Shown: positions 45,101 through 57,600, counted from the stretch's first letter. The stretch: 64,000 nt of DNA from Apostichopus japonicus (GCF_037975245.1 NC_092572.1:29557989-29621988), one strand, 5' to 3'. The notes: generated from the sequence alone by a model not told the origin. Numbers and translations are program-made.

Positions 45101-46172
45101 GTCAAAGTTAATTTTTAGACATTTAATGCAATAACTCCCAGTTCCAAGGTGTGACAAGGTTGATATTTTTGGAGTAGTTGCAAATGGTATAGGGGAATAT
45201 TTTCAAACTGAACGGTCATGTGATACAAGGTCACCAAAGGTCAATTAATGATAAAAAACTAGTATTTTTGCGACAACTTGAGAACAAATTGTCCGTTAGG
45301 GTTGGGAGTTGCTTCAATGTAATCCAATTGTCGACCCGCATCTGGGTGACCCTTGACCTCAATTTGACCTCTGGTGACCTTTTCGTGTTTTGTGGATTTT
45401 TACAGTTTCGATGCTATTTTCAGATGTTAAAGGTACCTTCTGATCATAAATGTCAATGGGTTGACCCCCATTTGACCTTCGTGTGCGAAGTTATTTGAGG
45501 TCAAAGTTAATTTTCAGACATTTAATGCAATAACTCCCAGTGCCAAGGTGTGACAAGGTTGATTTTTTTGGACAAGTTGCAAATGGTATAGGGGAATATT
45601 TTCAAACTTAACGGTCATGTGATCCAAGGTCATCAAAGGTCAGCTAATGTTAAAAAAGTAGTATTATGGGGGGAGAAAATGGGCAAAGAAAAAATGTTTG
45701 AATTTTTACAGTCATGCTCTATTTAGGTCTCACCGATCAAAAATGTCAATTGGTTGACCTCCGGGTGACCTTTGTGTGTGAAGTTACATACAAGTTCAAA
45801 AGTTAATTTTTTGACATTTAATGCAATTAAATCTCAATGCCAAGGTGTGACATGGTTGATATTTTGGGACAAGTTGTGAATGGGGTGGTGGAACATTTTG
45901 AAACTTAAAGGTCATGTCATCTGAGGTCACCATTGTTATCATATCTGTTGACACGCTTGTAGGTCTCTTATATTTCTTACATTTTCGACGCCATATATAG
46001 ATCTCAAAAGTGCCTTTTGATAAAAACGCCGATCACATTTTGTGATCACAAAAGTGTTGGCTATAGTGTTGGTTACTTTATGGGAACATGTAGGACAATT
46101 ACTAGGACTATTTCAGCCCAATCTTGCTTGATAATATGATGTGTATTGTCATATACCCCAAGCAAGGAACCA
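42163..46172. repeat. 4-kb repeat element with TTGGTTCCTTGCTT ends and AGGTCA-rich tandem units
   Basis: The outer ends are inverted: TTGGTTCCTTGCTT at 42163 and AAGCAAGGAACC at 46160. The opening (TG-rich, then ACACTTGCTTGGGTACG and ATCTCAATAAGGGAATGTTG) resembles the other dispersed repeats. The interior is tandem: units starting at GTTGGGAGTTG fall at 42591, 43546, 44501, 44901 and 45301, so two 955-bp units are followed by shorter 400-bp ones. Direct AGGTCA repeats occur throughout. No protein is encoded; the 92-residue frame at 45220 is an artefact. Confidence 0.85.
42591..44500. repeat. Two nearly identical 955-bp tandem units
   Basis: 42591-43545 and 43546-44500 have exactly equal length and, by eye, differ at few positions (for example near 42601 versus 43556, and near 43314 versus 44269). 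The later 400-bp units are more diverged, so the 955-bp duplication is recent. Confidence 0.88.
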
Positions 46173-46200
46173 CAGTGCCCTTGGGCTCTTGTTGATGATT

Positions 46201-46484
46201 AAGCCCCGCCTCTAAGTCTGGTTTGTAGCAGATTGGCTATGACTCATGGCTGCTACATGTTAGATATACGAAAATGGCTACCCTCGCGACCAGCCGGAAA
46301 TTTCCTGCAATTTTCTGTACTGTTGTTAGGTACGGGGTGTGTAGTGTATTGCACGCTAATTACGTATACACATTGTTGTACTGCTAAAGTGCATTTAAAA
46401 ACTATATATATTAGGCCTTCATTTAGTAATAGCCACATTAGCATTGTACTGGTGTTCAGGCAGCTTTTCCGAGCAAGGGCCAGG
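46201..46484 (+). promoter_or_regulatory. Candidate promoter and 5' non-coding exon
   Basis: Within 50 bp lie CCCCGCC (GC box, 46204-46210), an inverted CCAAT box ATTGG (46232-46236) and the AP-1 site TGACTCA (46240-46246). About 240 bp downstream a consensus donor CAGGGTAAGT ends a possible first exon at 46484. The next acceptor with a following start codon is at 48329. It is placed directly after the 4-kb repeat. That this drives the propeller gene is inference. Confidence 0.35.
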
Positions 46485-48328
46485 GTAAGTTTGTTTGAAT
46501 GCCTAACTGTGTGTTTTCATTAAGTTTAGTTTCCAACTTAACTTTCCAACATATATTAACTGTGACTCCATAATTTTAATGGAATAATACAACAACTATC
46601 CATTTGGAATAGAGTGTCTATTGTGCATTTCTAGAATGAAGCATCATTATGAATTAACAGCTTGTTTGATATATTTCCATAACCCTCCCCCCACCCCCCA
46701 AAAAAAGGAATTAAAAACAAAAATAATCATCTATCACATTTTATTTTCACTGGGGTACGTATAAAAGAGGAGCCGGCCATAGCATCACAACTTTTATAAG
46801 ACTATAAAAATTGTATAAGGTTATATGTTTTATTTATAAGGATATACAGTAAGATGTATGGTTATAAGAAGTATGTTTAGCTTTCATTTGAACCTGTGAT
46901 GTTTGCCATCAAATATATATACAAAGAATTAAAAGAAATACTAAACTGGAGATGAACTGGGATGGCTGGCTATTAGAGGAGGAGGAGGCCACCCATCACT
47001 TGCAAATAAAAACTTCTTGCACATTATTTTTTCCAAGTCATAAATCCATGAAATCTTCATGTCAGAAAAATTGAGATGGAGAAACGTGGGTTGTTTTGAT
47101 ACTTGGAAGCGGACACAGTTTTGATGGTAGTCACAGCAATTTCAAGAGGAAGGTTCTATCGATAGTTGTAGTTTGTTGCTTGCTCCATTGTCAAAACAGT
47201 GAATGAAGGCAGATTTATTATTAGAGCAATGTGTGACGTTAGTTTGTTAACATAGCTCATAGTCAGTTGGGCAATTAATTCTACAGCAGTGTCACAGTCA
47301 CAAGCTTTATGTAGAGTTGTGAGTACATCTAGGCTATTGTGCATCATAGATAGTGCTGTCCTTATCACTGGAATGCACCCAGTGGTCCTGGAATACCTAG
47401 TTTAAATGAGAAAGAATTGCCGTTTAAATCACGCCATCCACAACTACAGAGTAATTGAAGAATCATGTTCACAGGACTATTTTGGAAATCATGTTTTATA
47501 TAGCTGTAAAATGTAATTGATGTTCATTTACATGAATAAATTTCATAAATTTTCTACTTATTTATTGTATCATTTTCATCAGTGAATAATGAGGGATTGA
47601 TACATTATGGAGAAATACAAACAATATACTTTGCCAGATGCGTTCATTAAAGTTTTTGATGATATAAGATTTCCAGCAATGGGAATATTCTTTAATAAGT
47701 GGAGTCATGGATTGATATACGTAGATCAGATTTAAACAAATAATTATATTATTATTGCAGCTTATATAGGGTATAACTCCATGATAAAAAGCATTCACTC
47801 TTAGTGAGTTGGCAACCTCTCTGACGCTCTTGCAATGTAGACCTATCTGTCAACTCGTAAAATACCTAGTTCATTATTGGAAATCTTAATGAGAGAACTA
47901 ACATGTTTGCAACTTTGCATCAATATTTCTTACTGTTACACTATTTTGGTTTATGTACATCATACTAGTCATTTATAATACCATTTGAATCTGTATTTGA
48001 GGTACATTTAAAAAAATCATATTTCTACTAAATATAATCTAATTTGATTGCACTTAGTTCAACACATTAATTCTTCCAAAGGTTCAATCACTTCTGGGAT
48101 GTTGTTGTTTATTCGTCAACATCGTTGAAACCTTGTATTCAAATTATGCATTCCGATGTAGCCTTTTGAACTTTTCTAAATAGATCAACAAACGCTGTGC
48201 TTATGTTAGATATGTATGTAGTTTTAAAGTCATTATATGTTATATTTGCAATGCTGCTTATAAATACGAAAGACAGGAAATGTTTGCATTTATTAATTAA
48301 GTAAGTACTATTATTTCAATTATTTCAG
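46485..48328. other. Intron-like sequence, no gene recognised
   Basis: AT-rich, short frames. A 70-codon minus-strand frame (47156-47368) follows an acceptor-like TTCCAG but has no recognisable domain or partner exon. Confidence 0.45.
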
Positions 48329-48369
48329 TTGAGCAAGAACGTGCGCAACATTGAGATATCTATCAAAAG

Positions 48370-48404
48370 ATGGACATGAAGATGAACCAGTCCACGGTCA
48401 GACC
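48370..48404 (+). CDS. First coding exon of the beta-propeller gene
   Basis: The exon starts after TTATTTCAG (48328) and has an in-frame TGA at 48352-48354 before ATG 48370, so this ATG is the first possible start. Its context is good (A at -3, G at +4). It encodes MDMKMNQSTVR plus two bases of a proline codon and ends on the consensus donor GTAAGT (48405). The two leftover bases are completed by the first base of the exon at 50544, so the two exons join in frame. The start choice is inferred from these signals. Confidence 0.55.
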
Positions 48405-48559
48405 GTAAGTAACACCCTCTTTTGTATTAAACCCACCTTAATCAATTGCATTTAATGTGACCCTCCTCCCACTTTACCTGTCTTAAGTCCTCTATCTGTT
48501 TAGACTGAAGTTACACCCATCTTCCACTTCACAATGCTTCATTCTACTATATATATCAT

Positions 48560-48790
48560 GAATAATACTGTGTTCCTTTCAACGATGCGACGGTTCATTT
48601 CTTCCTCAGTTCTTTTTTCTTAAAGTTGCCGGAGGCATAAGGAATTTGTTTGATTTGATGTCGTGTGTGAAATTTGTGACGGTGCGTCTGTACATTGCGA
48701 CATTGTTTGTAAACACAATCACTCAAAAAGTATATGATGGCCGAAGTTGATGTATTTTATATGGATTTGTGTTTGGATTCATTCAGGACT
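48560..48790 (+). repeat. Dispersed-repeat fragment in intron
   Basis: TTTGATGTCGTGTGTGAAA, GTGACGGTGCG and TGTAAACACAATCACTC match the opening of the repeat copies at 36.8 and 61.6 kb in order, though diverged. It lies in the intron between the first two coding exons of the propeller gene. Confidence 0.45.
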
Positions 48791-50543
48791 TTTCCGTGTG
48801 TAGAAACAAATAGTGTAGTAAGCACACAGACAGGTCTATAAATAAGTACTCACTGTGGAAATCTCAGTATTCATGACTTTGTCAATTCTTTATCTCTCTA
48901 ATGAAGCTAGAGGGTTGGGCTCTTGTATTTGAGGCTGTGGAATAATGCTTAGAAATAATGAGGAAACATGCTGAATTTTTAGATATAAAGGGAAGTCGTA
49001 TAGCTTTTTGTGTGTGTGTGCGTGTGTGTATGTGTGTTGTGTTATGTTGTTCTTCTATATGGTCTACAAGGCAGCGCGTTGACCAATAAACGTAGACAGC
49101 CGTTTTCACTCTCTTCTGAGTTATATGCCTGTGGCATTGGCGGCGACAAGTTTGTCTTCAAAGCTTCGTTAACGTAGACAATACAGGCCTAGCTTGTGTC
49201 ACTTTCGTTCTTGATAATATGGCGCACTAACCTGTAAACATGTTATACCTTCATTAGAATGGGCACTTGCAAAGTTGCAGTTATAAGCGTGCTATCTTGT
49301 GTTTCAACCCTAGCCTGGCTAGCTTATGCTGGGAACTGGTACGGTGCAGCTGACCTATGTACATAACCACAGGTCTCTCGGCAAACTTTGTGTACACGGT
49401 TGGTTAACAAACATATTTCAGAACGCTTGATACTGTAGGTGAAATGTATTTGATTGACAGGTTTGTTGCGCCCATATAAGAACTGCTTTTACGTACTCGA
49501 GCTGTCTCCTCACCTCTGATTGGCTATCGCGCAAGACATTGGGGCGTAGGTGTGACAGTGCCTAATATGTACAGTCACCGCTTTAGAAGAGGAACAATAA
49601 ACAATGTGCACACTAGCACAGATAAGACAAATCTAAAAGGCTAAGAGCAAACTTACTATTTGGCGAAGCCTACCAAGACATGAATGCAACGACGTATTAT
49701 AATCAAAATATTTCCAAGAAAAGAAGCATTTACACACGTGGTTCTGCAGATATGCACTGCCCGACTTTGGGAGAGGGTTATCGTACTTATGAAATAGAAA
49801 ACTAAAGTTAAACTAATAGCTAAGATTTCACAAGGCTTATGCCGCGTAAGTCCAATGGGCTATACGTGGTGTACAAGAGTACGAAAGTTAAATGTATGAA
49901 GGCAAATAAAAAAGGATTCCTGTCCGTTACTTTTCAGAAAGTAAGATGTTTTTGACTCCCTCGATATAGTACGGCTGTTCAGTGAGAAATACACGCTAGA
50001 ATTCAATAGTGACGTAAAGACTTGTAATACCAACCAATCAGGGAGGTCAAAACATGCATGCCTTGTTGTAAGCTGTTAGAATTTAACATCTACAGTAGAG
50101 TCTTATAATACGGCTCTATGTTACACCAGGGTCTTGAATGTACAAAACACAGCATTGTGTAGTACTGTGTGTTTTTTCCACATTAATTATCATAATTTCG
50201 TCAATCCTCAAAAAATATCGTCTTGAAAATAAAATAATTGTTATATATAATAGTTATTTCGATATATCGCCCAAGACCATCCAGGGACTACATGCAAAGT
50301 TTTCAAGTAACTTACGCCCTCGTGCCTTACTGATCCACAATCATTTGTTTGTTTAACAATTTTCCCTCAAATCCCACAGCATAACGTACGCCCCTGATCC
50401 TCTCCACCATGTAAACAGTATTTCCATATCCCAGAGCTTGTGTTTATAGTGAAATTCCTCTCAACATGTCGGCCAGCATTCTCCATTACCATGGATACGG
50501 CATTTTAACTTGACCTAATATTCTACTTTTTTGCCTTGTATAG

Positions 50544-51369
50544 AGTTCAACGTACGCAGTTGCCCAGGTTTACCGGTGAAGGTCGTTGGGTGCTGTGCGA
50601 TATGGCGGTAGATTCTTCCAGAGTTGCTGTTTGCGGATACAACAAAGACACAGGGACAACATTCATAGACCTGTTTAGATTCAATTATCCTGATTCTTCG
50701 TCAACGTTGATAACTCGGTTTTATTCTAAAGAATTTAAGGATCATTTAATATGGCCGCATCGTTCTGTTTCGGTCTTGGATGATTCTCGTATAGTCACTG
50801 TGTGTGGTAATCAGTTGAATGTCTTCAATATCAAGACAGATGACATTCACAGTGAGCTATTACCTGATGAAAAAGCCACATGTATGACTGTCAGAGAGGG
50901 AGGGATATTTATTGGTTTGTATGAGTCCAGCAAGGTGATTGCGTTTGATTTTAGTTTAAATCAAATCAAGAAAATCACCTTGAGAGAATTGAAAAGAAAC
51001 GAATGTCTAGTAGGTATAACAGTTTGTAGAGATAATCTGTTTATATCTACAAGCAGAAGGAATGCTAGGAGATACAACATGGAGGGAGTGCTTTTACAAG
51101 AATACAAAATACCAGGCTCATCTGCATGCAGTATCACTGTATGCAGTGACTTTGGTCTGGTGTTTGTATTATGCGATTTGCCCCTCCCTGTTGTTGTTGT
51201 TGTTTTCTCTCTCACTGAGAATCATACATTGTTTACTTTCCGAGTTATTGATGATTTGTTGAATAGAATCAGGATAAACGATGTAAACAGGTTTATGTTT
51301 ACAACATCAAAACAAGGAATACTGAGTGTATACAGTACAGTAAGTACAGTAGGAGCATGGAGTTGCTAG
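50544..51369 (+). CDS. Beta-propeller-like domain exon
   Basis: About 265 residues in one exon, opened by acceptor TTGTATAG and completing the split codon from 48404. The sequence has about six similar strands, each ending in a run like DMAVDSSRVAVCGYN, RSVSVLDDSRIVTVCGN, MTVREGGIFIGL, ITVCRDNLFIST, ITVCSDFGLVFVL and DVNRFMFTTSKQG, spaced about 40 residues, which fits a WD/NHL-type propeller as seen at the C-terminus of invertebrate TRIM-like proteins. A GTT microsatellite encodes five valines (about 51192). A consensus donor GTAAGTACAG (from 51340) lies just before the frame ends at TAG (51367), so the coding exon may end at 51339 in phase 0. If it reads through, the protein is about 286 residues. 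Probable role: protein-protein recognition. Exact family unknown. Confidence 0.68.
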
Positions 51370-52379
51370 TCTTCTAACTACATGGTAGGAAAGTGTTTAG
51401 AAAAAGAAAAATGGAATTTTCTTATATATCTAGAATGATGAAAATAAGCTAGAGAAACTGCTATGCTAGGTATCAGTGACTGCGAATATTTGTGTAGATT
51501 ATGATTATTTGTACTACCTTTTTGGGGAGTCTTGAAAAAATTTTGGACTAAACTTTGTAGTTGAAATTTTGAAGCAATTTCTAGCTGCTGATTGAAGCAC
51601 ACACAGTCAATACTATAGGGAGCTAAATATGACATTTAGTCCCATATTTTATTCACAGTAAACAATCCAGTTTGTTAAGATTAGCTAATCCTACATACAG
51701 TAAGTGAATACCAACATCCCCTTTAGAGCACATGTATTGCTACTTTTTGGCAGTATTAACAAGATTCAAGGAAAAATGAAAACCAAAAACCTCTTGTTCT
51801 AGCACATACATACCTATACCACAGTGTAAATAATTTCCAAAATACTCTCAAAATTCTTGCATTATGAAACACTATGTAGACTCCTACATTTGGCAGGATT
51901 AAAAGACCTGAAGAAACACTAAGAAGAATATATGAAGCAAGTTTACAAAGAAGTAAAACATTTTGGCCAAACATATAGCTGTGAATAAATTCCAAAACCT
52001 TCAGAATTTTCTAACGTTATAATCAACTTGTGTGCACACTCAAGAAAACCACATTTGTCTCAGTGAATATGAACAGCTTTGTAGAACACACTTATAACTA
52101 TTTGTTGTCTCAAGTAAAACAAATTAAAGAATAAATCAGACTCAAAAGATGTAGGGAACCTAAATGTGTTGTAAACCTTCTATAGGTCCATAAAAGCAAT
52201 GTACAGTGTTGATTCAAAAACCTGTCATAAATATGTTGCACTGTAAGATAATGTATAGACCTCCAATAACATAGATTATATAGTCTGTGGTTAATTCAAA
52301 CATCTTTGTACAGTACGTGAATAAGTATATTTGTGGAAAATATGCAACTGCATAACTAATTTGACTTAATTTTACTAGT
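51370..52379. other. Intron or 3' flank, no gene recognised
   Basis: AT-rich sequence with AATAAA-like words (near 51980 and 52130) but no recognisable coding exon. If the propeller exon ends at its TAG, this would contain the 3' UTR. Confidence 0.4.
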
Positions 52380-52955
52380 GTTTGCACAGGTTATCCGGGT
52401 ACCCGCACGATGCGATACTACCCGGTTCCTAATTTATTCCCCGAATCCTACGCACAGTGTGATTAAAAAAAAAAATTGGCAAACCGATGGTTAGGTAGAT
52501 TTCCCATTGACTTAGTGTGGTGTTAGGCTACCATGTGGTCAAAGATAACAGCAATAATGAAGGTACCCGCCCGACGCAAAACTACCTGTTTCCTCATTTA
52601 TAACCTGAATCCTTCACAAAGTGTGATTAAAAAAAACAAAACAATTTGGCAAACCGACGGTTAGGCAGATTTTTGATTGACTTCGTGTGGTGTTAGGCTA
52701 CCATGTAGTCGAAGATAACAGCAATAACGAAAGTATTCCATGGATATCTTATAACTGCGTCACAATTTCAGCTAATAAAAAGATGGCTAGGCTAGATTAC
52801 CCAATTGACTTAGTGTGGTGTTAGGCCCCCATGTGTTGGAACGTAACAGCAATATTGAAAGTATTCTATATCTGCGTCACAATTTCAGCGAATAAACAGA
52901 TGGTTAGGCTTAGCTAGATTTCTCATTGACTTAGTGTGGTGTTAGGCTACCATGT
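52380..52955. repeat. Tandem repeat of ~120-170 bp, four degenerate copies
   Basis: TTGACTTAGTGTGGTGTTAGG recurs at about 52507, 52676, 52805 and 52927. The first two units also share GGTACCCGCxCGAxGC and a poly-A stretch with TTGGCAAACCGA; the last two share CTGCGTCACAATTTCAGC. Confidence 0.8.
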
Positions 52956-53342
52956 GGAATTATTATTTATTCATTTGTTTATTTCATAGTAGGTAAGGCT
53001 GACAAGGAATATTACGAGATGTTTATGGATTATAGATGGGATAACTAAAAAAAAATAATCGCAAGTGGCTTTTTACTAATCGTTTATTCCAAATGCGATC
53101 AAATTGCGCTAACCGTGCAATCTTGCGGCTAATGCGAACTCTGGGCCTGCATAACAGATAGTAGTAGTAACAATTGTTTAAGAGCTAAATTGGATATTTA
53201 TATGGTCTGATCCAATAGACGGGGAGAGCAAGCATAAGCAGCGGCGGCAGTGCAATGTTAGTAGTAATGTTAATTATATTGTTAGTTATTAACAAGTTAA
53301 TGAAAGACAATATTTCAACAAGGAAAACTGTCATATTTAATA

Positions 53343-53575
53343 TGTTGATGTAATTATCACATTTAGTACAAGGAGCGTTGTTGAGGTCAATGGTAATTTC
53401 AGGACAACCTGTGTCATTGTGAATTTATTGGCTTATCACATCACACTGCTTTTTACTGTATTACTAAGATCAAGTATGTTGTACACCCTCACTGAACATT
53501 AAGTCAGATTCAAGAAGAAAACTGCTCATGTTACATCACCGGAACCACAATGCATTTAGCATTCTGGTTTGTCTT
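53343..53575 (+). repeat. Dispersed repeat, copy B
   Basis: A 3' segment of the repeat at 37.83-38.05 kb: the phrases TTGAGGTCAATGGT, TGTGTCATTGTGAATTTAT and AAGTATGTTGTACACC appear in order. Just beyond, at 53681-53696, GATTGG plus a full CRE palindrome (TGACGTCA, 53689-53696) form a CCAAT/CREB-type pair that may be regulatory. Confidence 0.8.
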
Positions 53576-54839
53576 TGTATCACCCTGAGCCTTGCCCTGT
53601 GATGAATTTTAGTTTCTATGATAGAGGGCATGAAATGTTGGCCCGTCCTGCCAGAAAGTTTGAGTCTACACTGACTTACGTTGATTGGTGACGTCAGCTC
53701 AGCACATTGGTCAGACTCGATCACATCTCACTTTAAGTTTGGCCTAAAGACAATACAGATGAATGTGTACAGACTTTGTTTATGGCTGTGAGTAAATAAA
53801 TTCCCTCAAATAAAAAATATCTGAACAACATAGTATAAAGAAGAACTCATTATTGAAGTCTACTTCACTCCTCTACCTATCTCATACTTACACAGTGCCC
53901 CCCCCCCCTTATCTAGCCTACTAGTCCCATTCTGGCAAATTCTACCATACCCCAACTGGCCACCCACCCTTCTCTTTCTCTTATTTGCCAGAATTCAAAG
54001 AGTTTGGTCTTATTTTGGCTCATGAATTTTCTAATTTGTATTTTCTAACGATAACATCTACCATATCAACTGAAATTGAAGAAACAGCATCAACAAGCGG
54101 CCAGCAACAGAATCAGGCCGATTCTGTCGGGTATCCTTCGTTTTCACAAGTAAAATTTTGCACTGAAAATGTTGTCAGTTTTGTCAGCTTAGACGGCAGA
54201 GCCTAACACACTGTAGCGGGCGGGCAGTTGAGGCCTTAGCTACTTCTTGTTCATTAGGATAGCCTAGCTTGGTAGCATTTAGGCCGCGGGGCCTTGCTAC
54301 TTTGCTACAACTTCGGTTGCGGTTGTCGCTTTAGATTCGATGTCCAATTGTCCACAGGTTCGATCACCTTACAGGGGTATTTCGTTAACTTGGGAATTAG
54401 TTCGGCACTTAGGTTGTCCGGTATTCCTGGCCCTAGTGTTGGGGATTCATTGACTATATGCATATTATATGTATACACATGTTTCTCGCCATTCTTCCCT
54501 TAGCGGAAAATCGCGGACTTTGCAACTGGGAATTGAGTTAGCACTTAGGTAGTCCGGTATCCCCGGCCCTAAGCTTAGTTCCGGTACACAGAGGTGCTTG
54601 CTCATTCCCGCCACTTTCCATCATTTTGGCGGGAAAGTTGTGGAGCAATTAGGATTTACAGTTGTCCGGTGTTCCCGGCTCTGATAGACAGTCTGTCTAC
54701 CTATATGTGTGCATGATTTCCTTTACCACATGTTCCCAGATATGGAACACATGTTCCCAGAACCACATGTTCCCAGGAACCACATGTTCCCAGATATGGA
54801 AGGAAGGAAGTGGAGGACTGGTTGGCGGACAAAGCCCTG

Positions 54840-55230
54840 AAGCTGAGGCTGAGCCGTCCCTGGATCACGAGTGGGTGGCCGAAGTAGCCGTGCTTGCACG
54901 GAGTAGGCCTTCAAGCCCAACTCGAGGAGCCAGCCAGGAGGCTGGCTCGACCCAGGTAGTCAGGAAGCCAGGAGCCAGGAAGCCTGCCGGAACCCAGGAG
55001 GGTCGCAACATGATCCAGAGCGGTTGGCTGAAGTAGCCGTGCATGCACGGAGTAGGCCTTTAAGCCCGACTCGGGAGGCCAGCCAGGAGGCTGAGCCGTC
55101 CCTGGAACACGAGTGGGTGGCCGAAGTAGCCGTGCTTGCACGGAGTAGGCCTTTAAGCCCAACTCGAGGAGCCAGCCAGGAGGCTGAGCCGGCCCAGGAT
55201 CACGAGTGGGTGACCGAAGTCTATCCGGGG
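54840..55230 (+). repeat. 93-bp in-frame coding minisatellite inside the DIRS-like element
   Basis: GAAGTAGCCGTGC recurs at 54881, 55030 and 55123, with a further unit start near 55216. The period is 93 bp (31 codons), giving repeated AEVAVxARSRP and GASQEAEP text in one plus-strand frame. The sequence is GC-rich, unlike the flanks. It may be a remnant of the element's Gag, but no Gag motif such as a zinc knuckle is visible. Confidence 0.75.
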
Positions 55231-55239
55231 ACGATCCCA

Positions 55240-56900
55240 TGGAAGACCGGGAAGACCGAACCAGCGATGTCTGGTCCGACCGGAACAGACAAAATGTACG
55301 GGTCGAGGAGAGTGGTACCCTGCGTGGTACACACACAGAGATCGGCTCCGGGAGCCCGGGTCCGGCGAGACCACGGGTCCGGCGAGATCCCAGAGGGAGT
55401 GCGGAAGCGAGGTTCCACGTCGGATCCGAGGCCGGGAACCGGAGCTACAATCGACTGCTGGGGCCCCAGAGATGGGTTCCGGAGGGCCTGGGTCCGACGA
55501 GACACCAGAGGGAGCACGGAACCGAAGTCTGACTCCGAACCCAGAGCCGGTCCCGGAGCCGGGAGCCGACAAGAATAACAACTGCTGGCCCCCCAGAACG
55601 GGGTAGCAGGGGCAGAAGCCAGGCCCGCAGATCTCCTAACCGGATGAGAGTAACATCTGCTGGGCCGGCCCGGAGCCAGGTCCCCACGGCGAAGGGAGAT
55701 ATACTCATCCCCAGCCTCAGAGGGCGAAGGACAAAGACGGGCACTGAACACAGACATCGGGGCCGAGGAGCGATCGCAACCCACGGCCAGCCCGGCCGTG
55801 ACACCACGATCAATCCCAGACCAAAGAATGTAACCTGATTTGTTCCCCGGTGAGGACGTTCTGGTTTGCAGAACGCCGTTCAGCCTGTCCGGCCTAGACG
55901 ACTAGGTCGACCCATAGATTTCGGGGTTACGGAGGAGGGAAAGTCTCCTACATCGGGGGAGTGTTGCCCCCGAAACTAGCAGCTTGAGCTGCGACGACAG
56001 GTTCAAATCAATTGTGGAGAAACACCGCAATCGCTATACCATTAATCGCCACACATCCCAAATGTGTGTTTAACTGGTACCAGCGGAAACCAGGACATGA
56101 CATAGATTTCCTGGGCATTCATGGGTCATATTCTCCTCGCTAATTATACTCCTCTCCAATTATAATTCATCGCAATGTTCAACACTGTACATTTGTTAAG
56201 AGAGGACGGGGGCCAAGCAGCCACCTGGCAAACCTGGCAAAGTGCTAGGGAAAAACGAAAACTTAAAAACCTTGGCAAACTGCCAGGAAAGTGTACACGC
56301 TGTACATTTGTTAAGAGAGAAGGCGCCAAGCAAGCACCTGGCTTGCCACGTGTGAGCTCAACGTTTGCTGCAACGAGCTGTCGAATACGTGAGCGATCCC
56401 ACGGAGTAAGCCTCTCTATTTCTTTGGTGAATTACCAAGACAAACGCGTTAGTAAGTTGGAAAGGGGTAGGATAGAACCCCAGCAAAGTTACAAACGATA
56501 ACACGCCCCGAACATACAGTAGGCGCTTCATGAATAATGTTCGATGTTCCGACATTTTAAGCAGAATTGCATTTCCTAGCACCTGATGGCCTTGTCGTGA
56601 CTATGCGCTAGGTGGTTTCGATAGGAAGTTGGAAACCTTTACTGAACTACGAAATGGACACATCTCGACATGAAGAGATTTGAAGTAACGGGTATGTTAT
56701 CTTAACATTTAATACGTGTTTATTACATTAAATGTGTTGTGTAAGAACGTCAACATAGCGTGTCTATGAGATATTAATGTTATATCAAGGTTATATTAAT
56801 GTCCTAACGAAAATTGTTTGGAATAATAGCCTGAAAACGTTTCGGTGACATATTTCTTACACCGCAAATAACGTTATCATGACAGAAGACGAAACGTTTA
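55240..56900 (+). other. Interior of the DIRS-like element, no domain recognised
   Basis: Long GC-rich open frames on both strands up to about 55840 reflect base composition. Beyond, a segment repeats GTACATTTGTTAAGAGAG near 56187 and 56302, as if a ~110-bp unit was duplicated. The sequence then turns AT-rich without any reverse transcriptase motif. Confidence 0.4.
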
Positions 56901-56959
56901 ATAACGCTTTGGTGTTTGCTGAGTACTCCCTGGGCTCCGTTAAGCAGCCAGGGATTAGT

Positions 56960-57600
56960 GAGGTGGATTATCTACAAACCCACCCTCTCACCATCTTCAC
57001 GGTCCCACTCCGCTGGCCGACGTGGTCACTTCAACGCACTGGAGGCCAAGGCCATCCTCAACGCTGTGAGAGCATGGCAACAGGAGTTGAGGGGTCACGC
57101 AGTCTACGTGAGGACAGACAACTCAACGACAGTGGCCTATGTCAACAAGGAACGAACACTCACCGAGATAATTTGGGAGCTGCTCCATCTATGCGACGGC
57201 GTCACACCTAGCGGGAGTAGACAATCAGCCAGCGGATATCCTCTCGCGAACCACGAGCCCGAACGAGTGGGAGATAACCCAACACTGGGCGAACTGGACG
57301 TTCCAGATCTTCAACCGCCCGAGCATCGACCTCTTCGCATCAGCAACGAATTTCAAGATCCCGAAATTCTGCACGAGGACATTTCACCCAAAAGCGTGGA
57401 TAGTGGATGCATTCTCGTTCCCGTGGGCAGACCTGTAGCTGTACGCGTTTCCACCGTTCGTCCAAATTCGCAAGGTGCTGGCAACACTCAGAGACTCAGA
57501 CGCAACCATGCTCCTACTCGCACAGTATTGGCCGAACTAAACGTGGTTTCCTCTGATAATGGAGCTGCTCGTCGACTACCCTCTCAGACTCCCACCCAGG
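56960..57600 (+). pseudogene. RNase H remnant of the DIRS-like element
   Basis: One frame reads GHFNALEAKAILNAVRAW, VYVRTDNSTTVAYVNKE and ELLHLCDG, which matches DIRS/Pao-type RNase H with its DN-containing motif. The match then moves to another frame near 57215, continuing LAGVDNQPADILSRT, SIDLFASATN and VDAFSFPWADL, where it meets TAG (57436-57438) and later TAA (57538-57540). A frameshift and two stops show it is dead. Confidence 0.75.

Noticed and set aside
45220-45498. 92-residue plus-strand frame
   Set aside because: It lies wholly in the tandem array and is matched by variants in neighbouring units that are broken by stops.
47156-47368. Minus-strand frame after an acceptor-like TTCCAG, possibly a terminal exon
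   Set aside because: No domain, no partner exon with matching donor found; kept as unannotated intron.
54662-55813. Several overlapping open frames of 100-190 residues on both strands
   Set aside because: High GC content keeps all frames open. Only the plus-strand 93-bp repeat frame shows any structure, and no domain was recognised.
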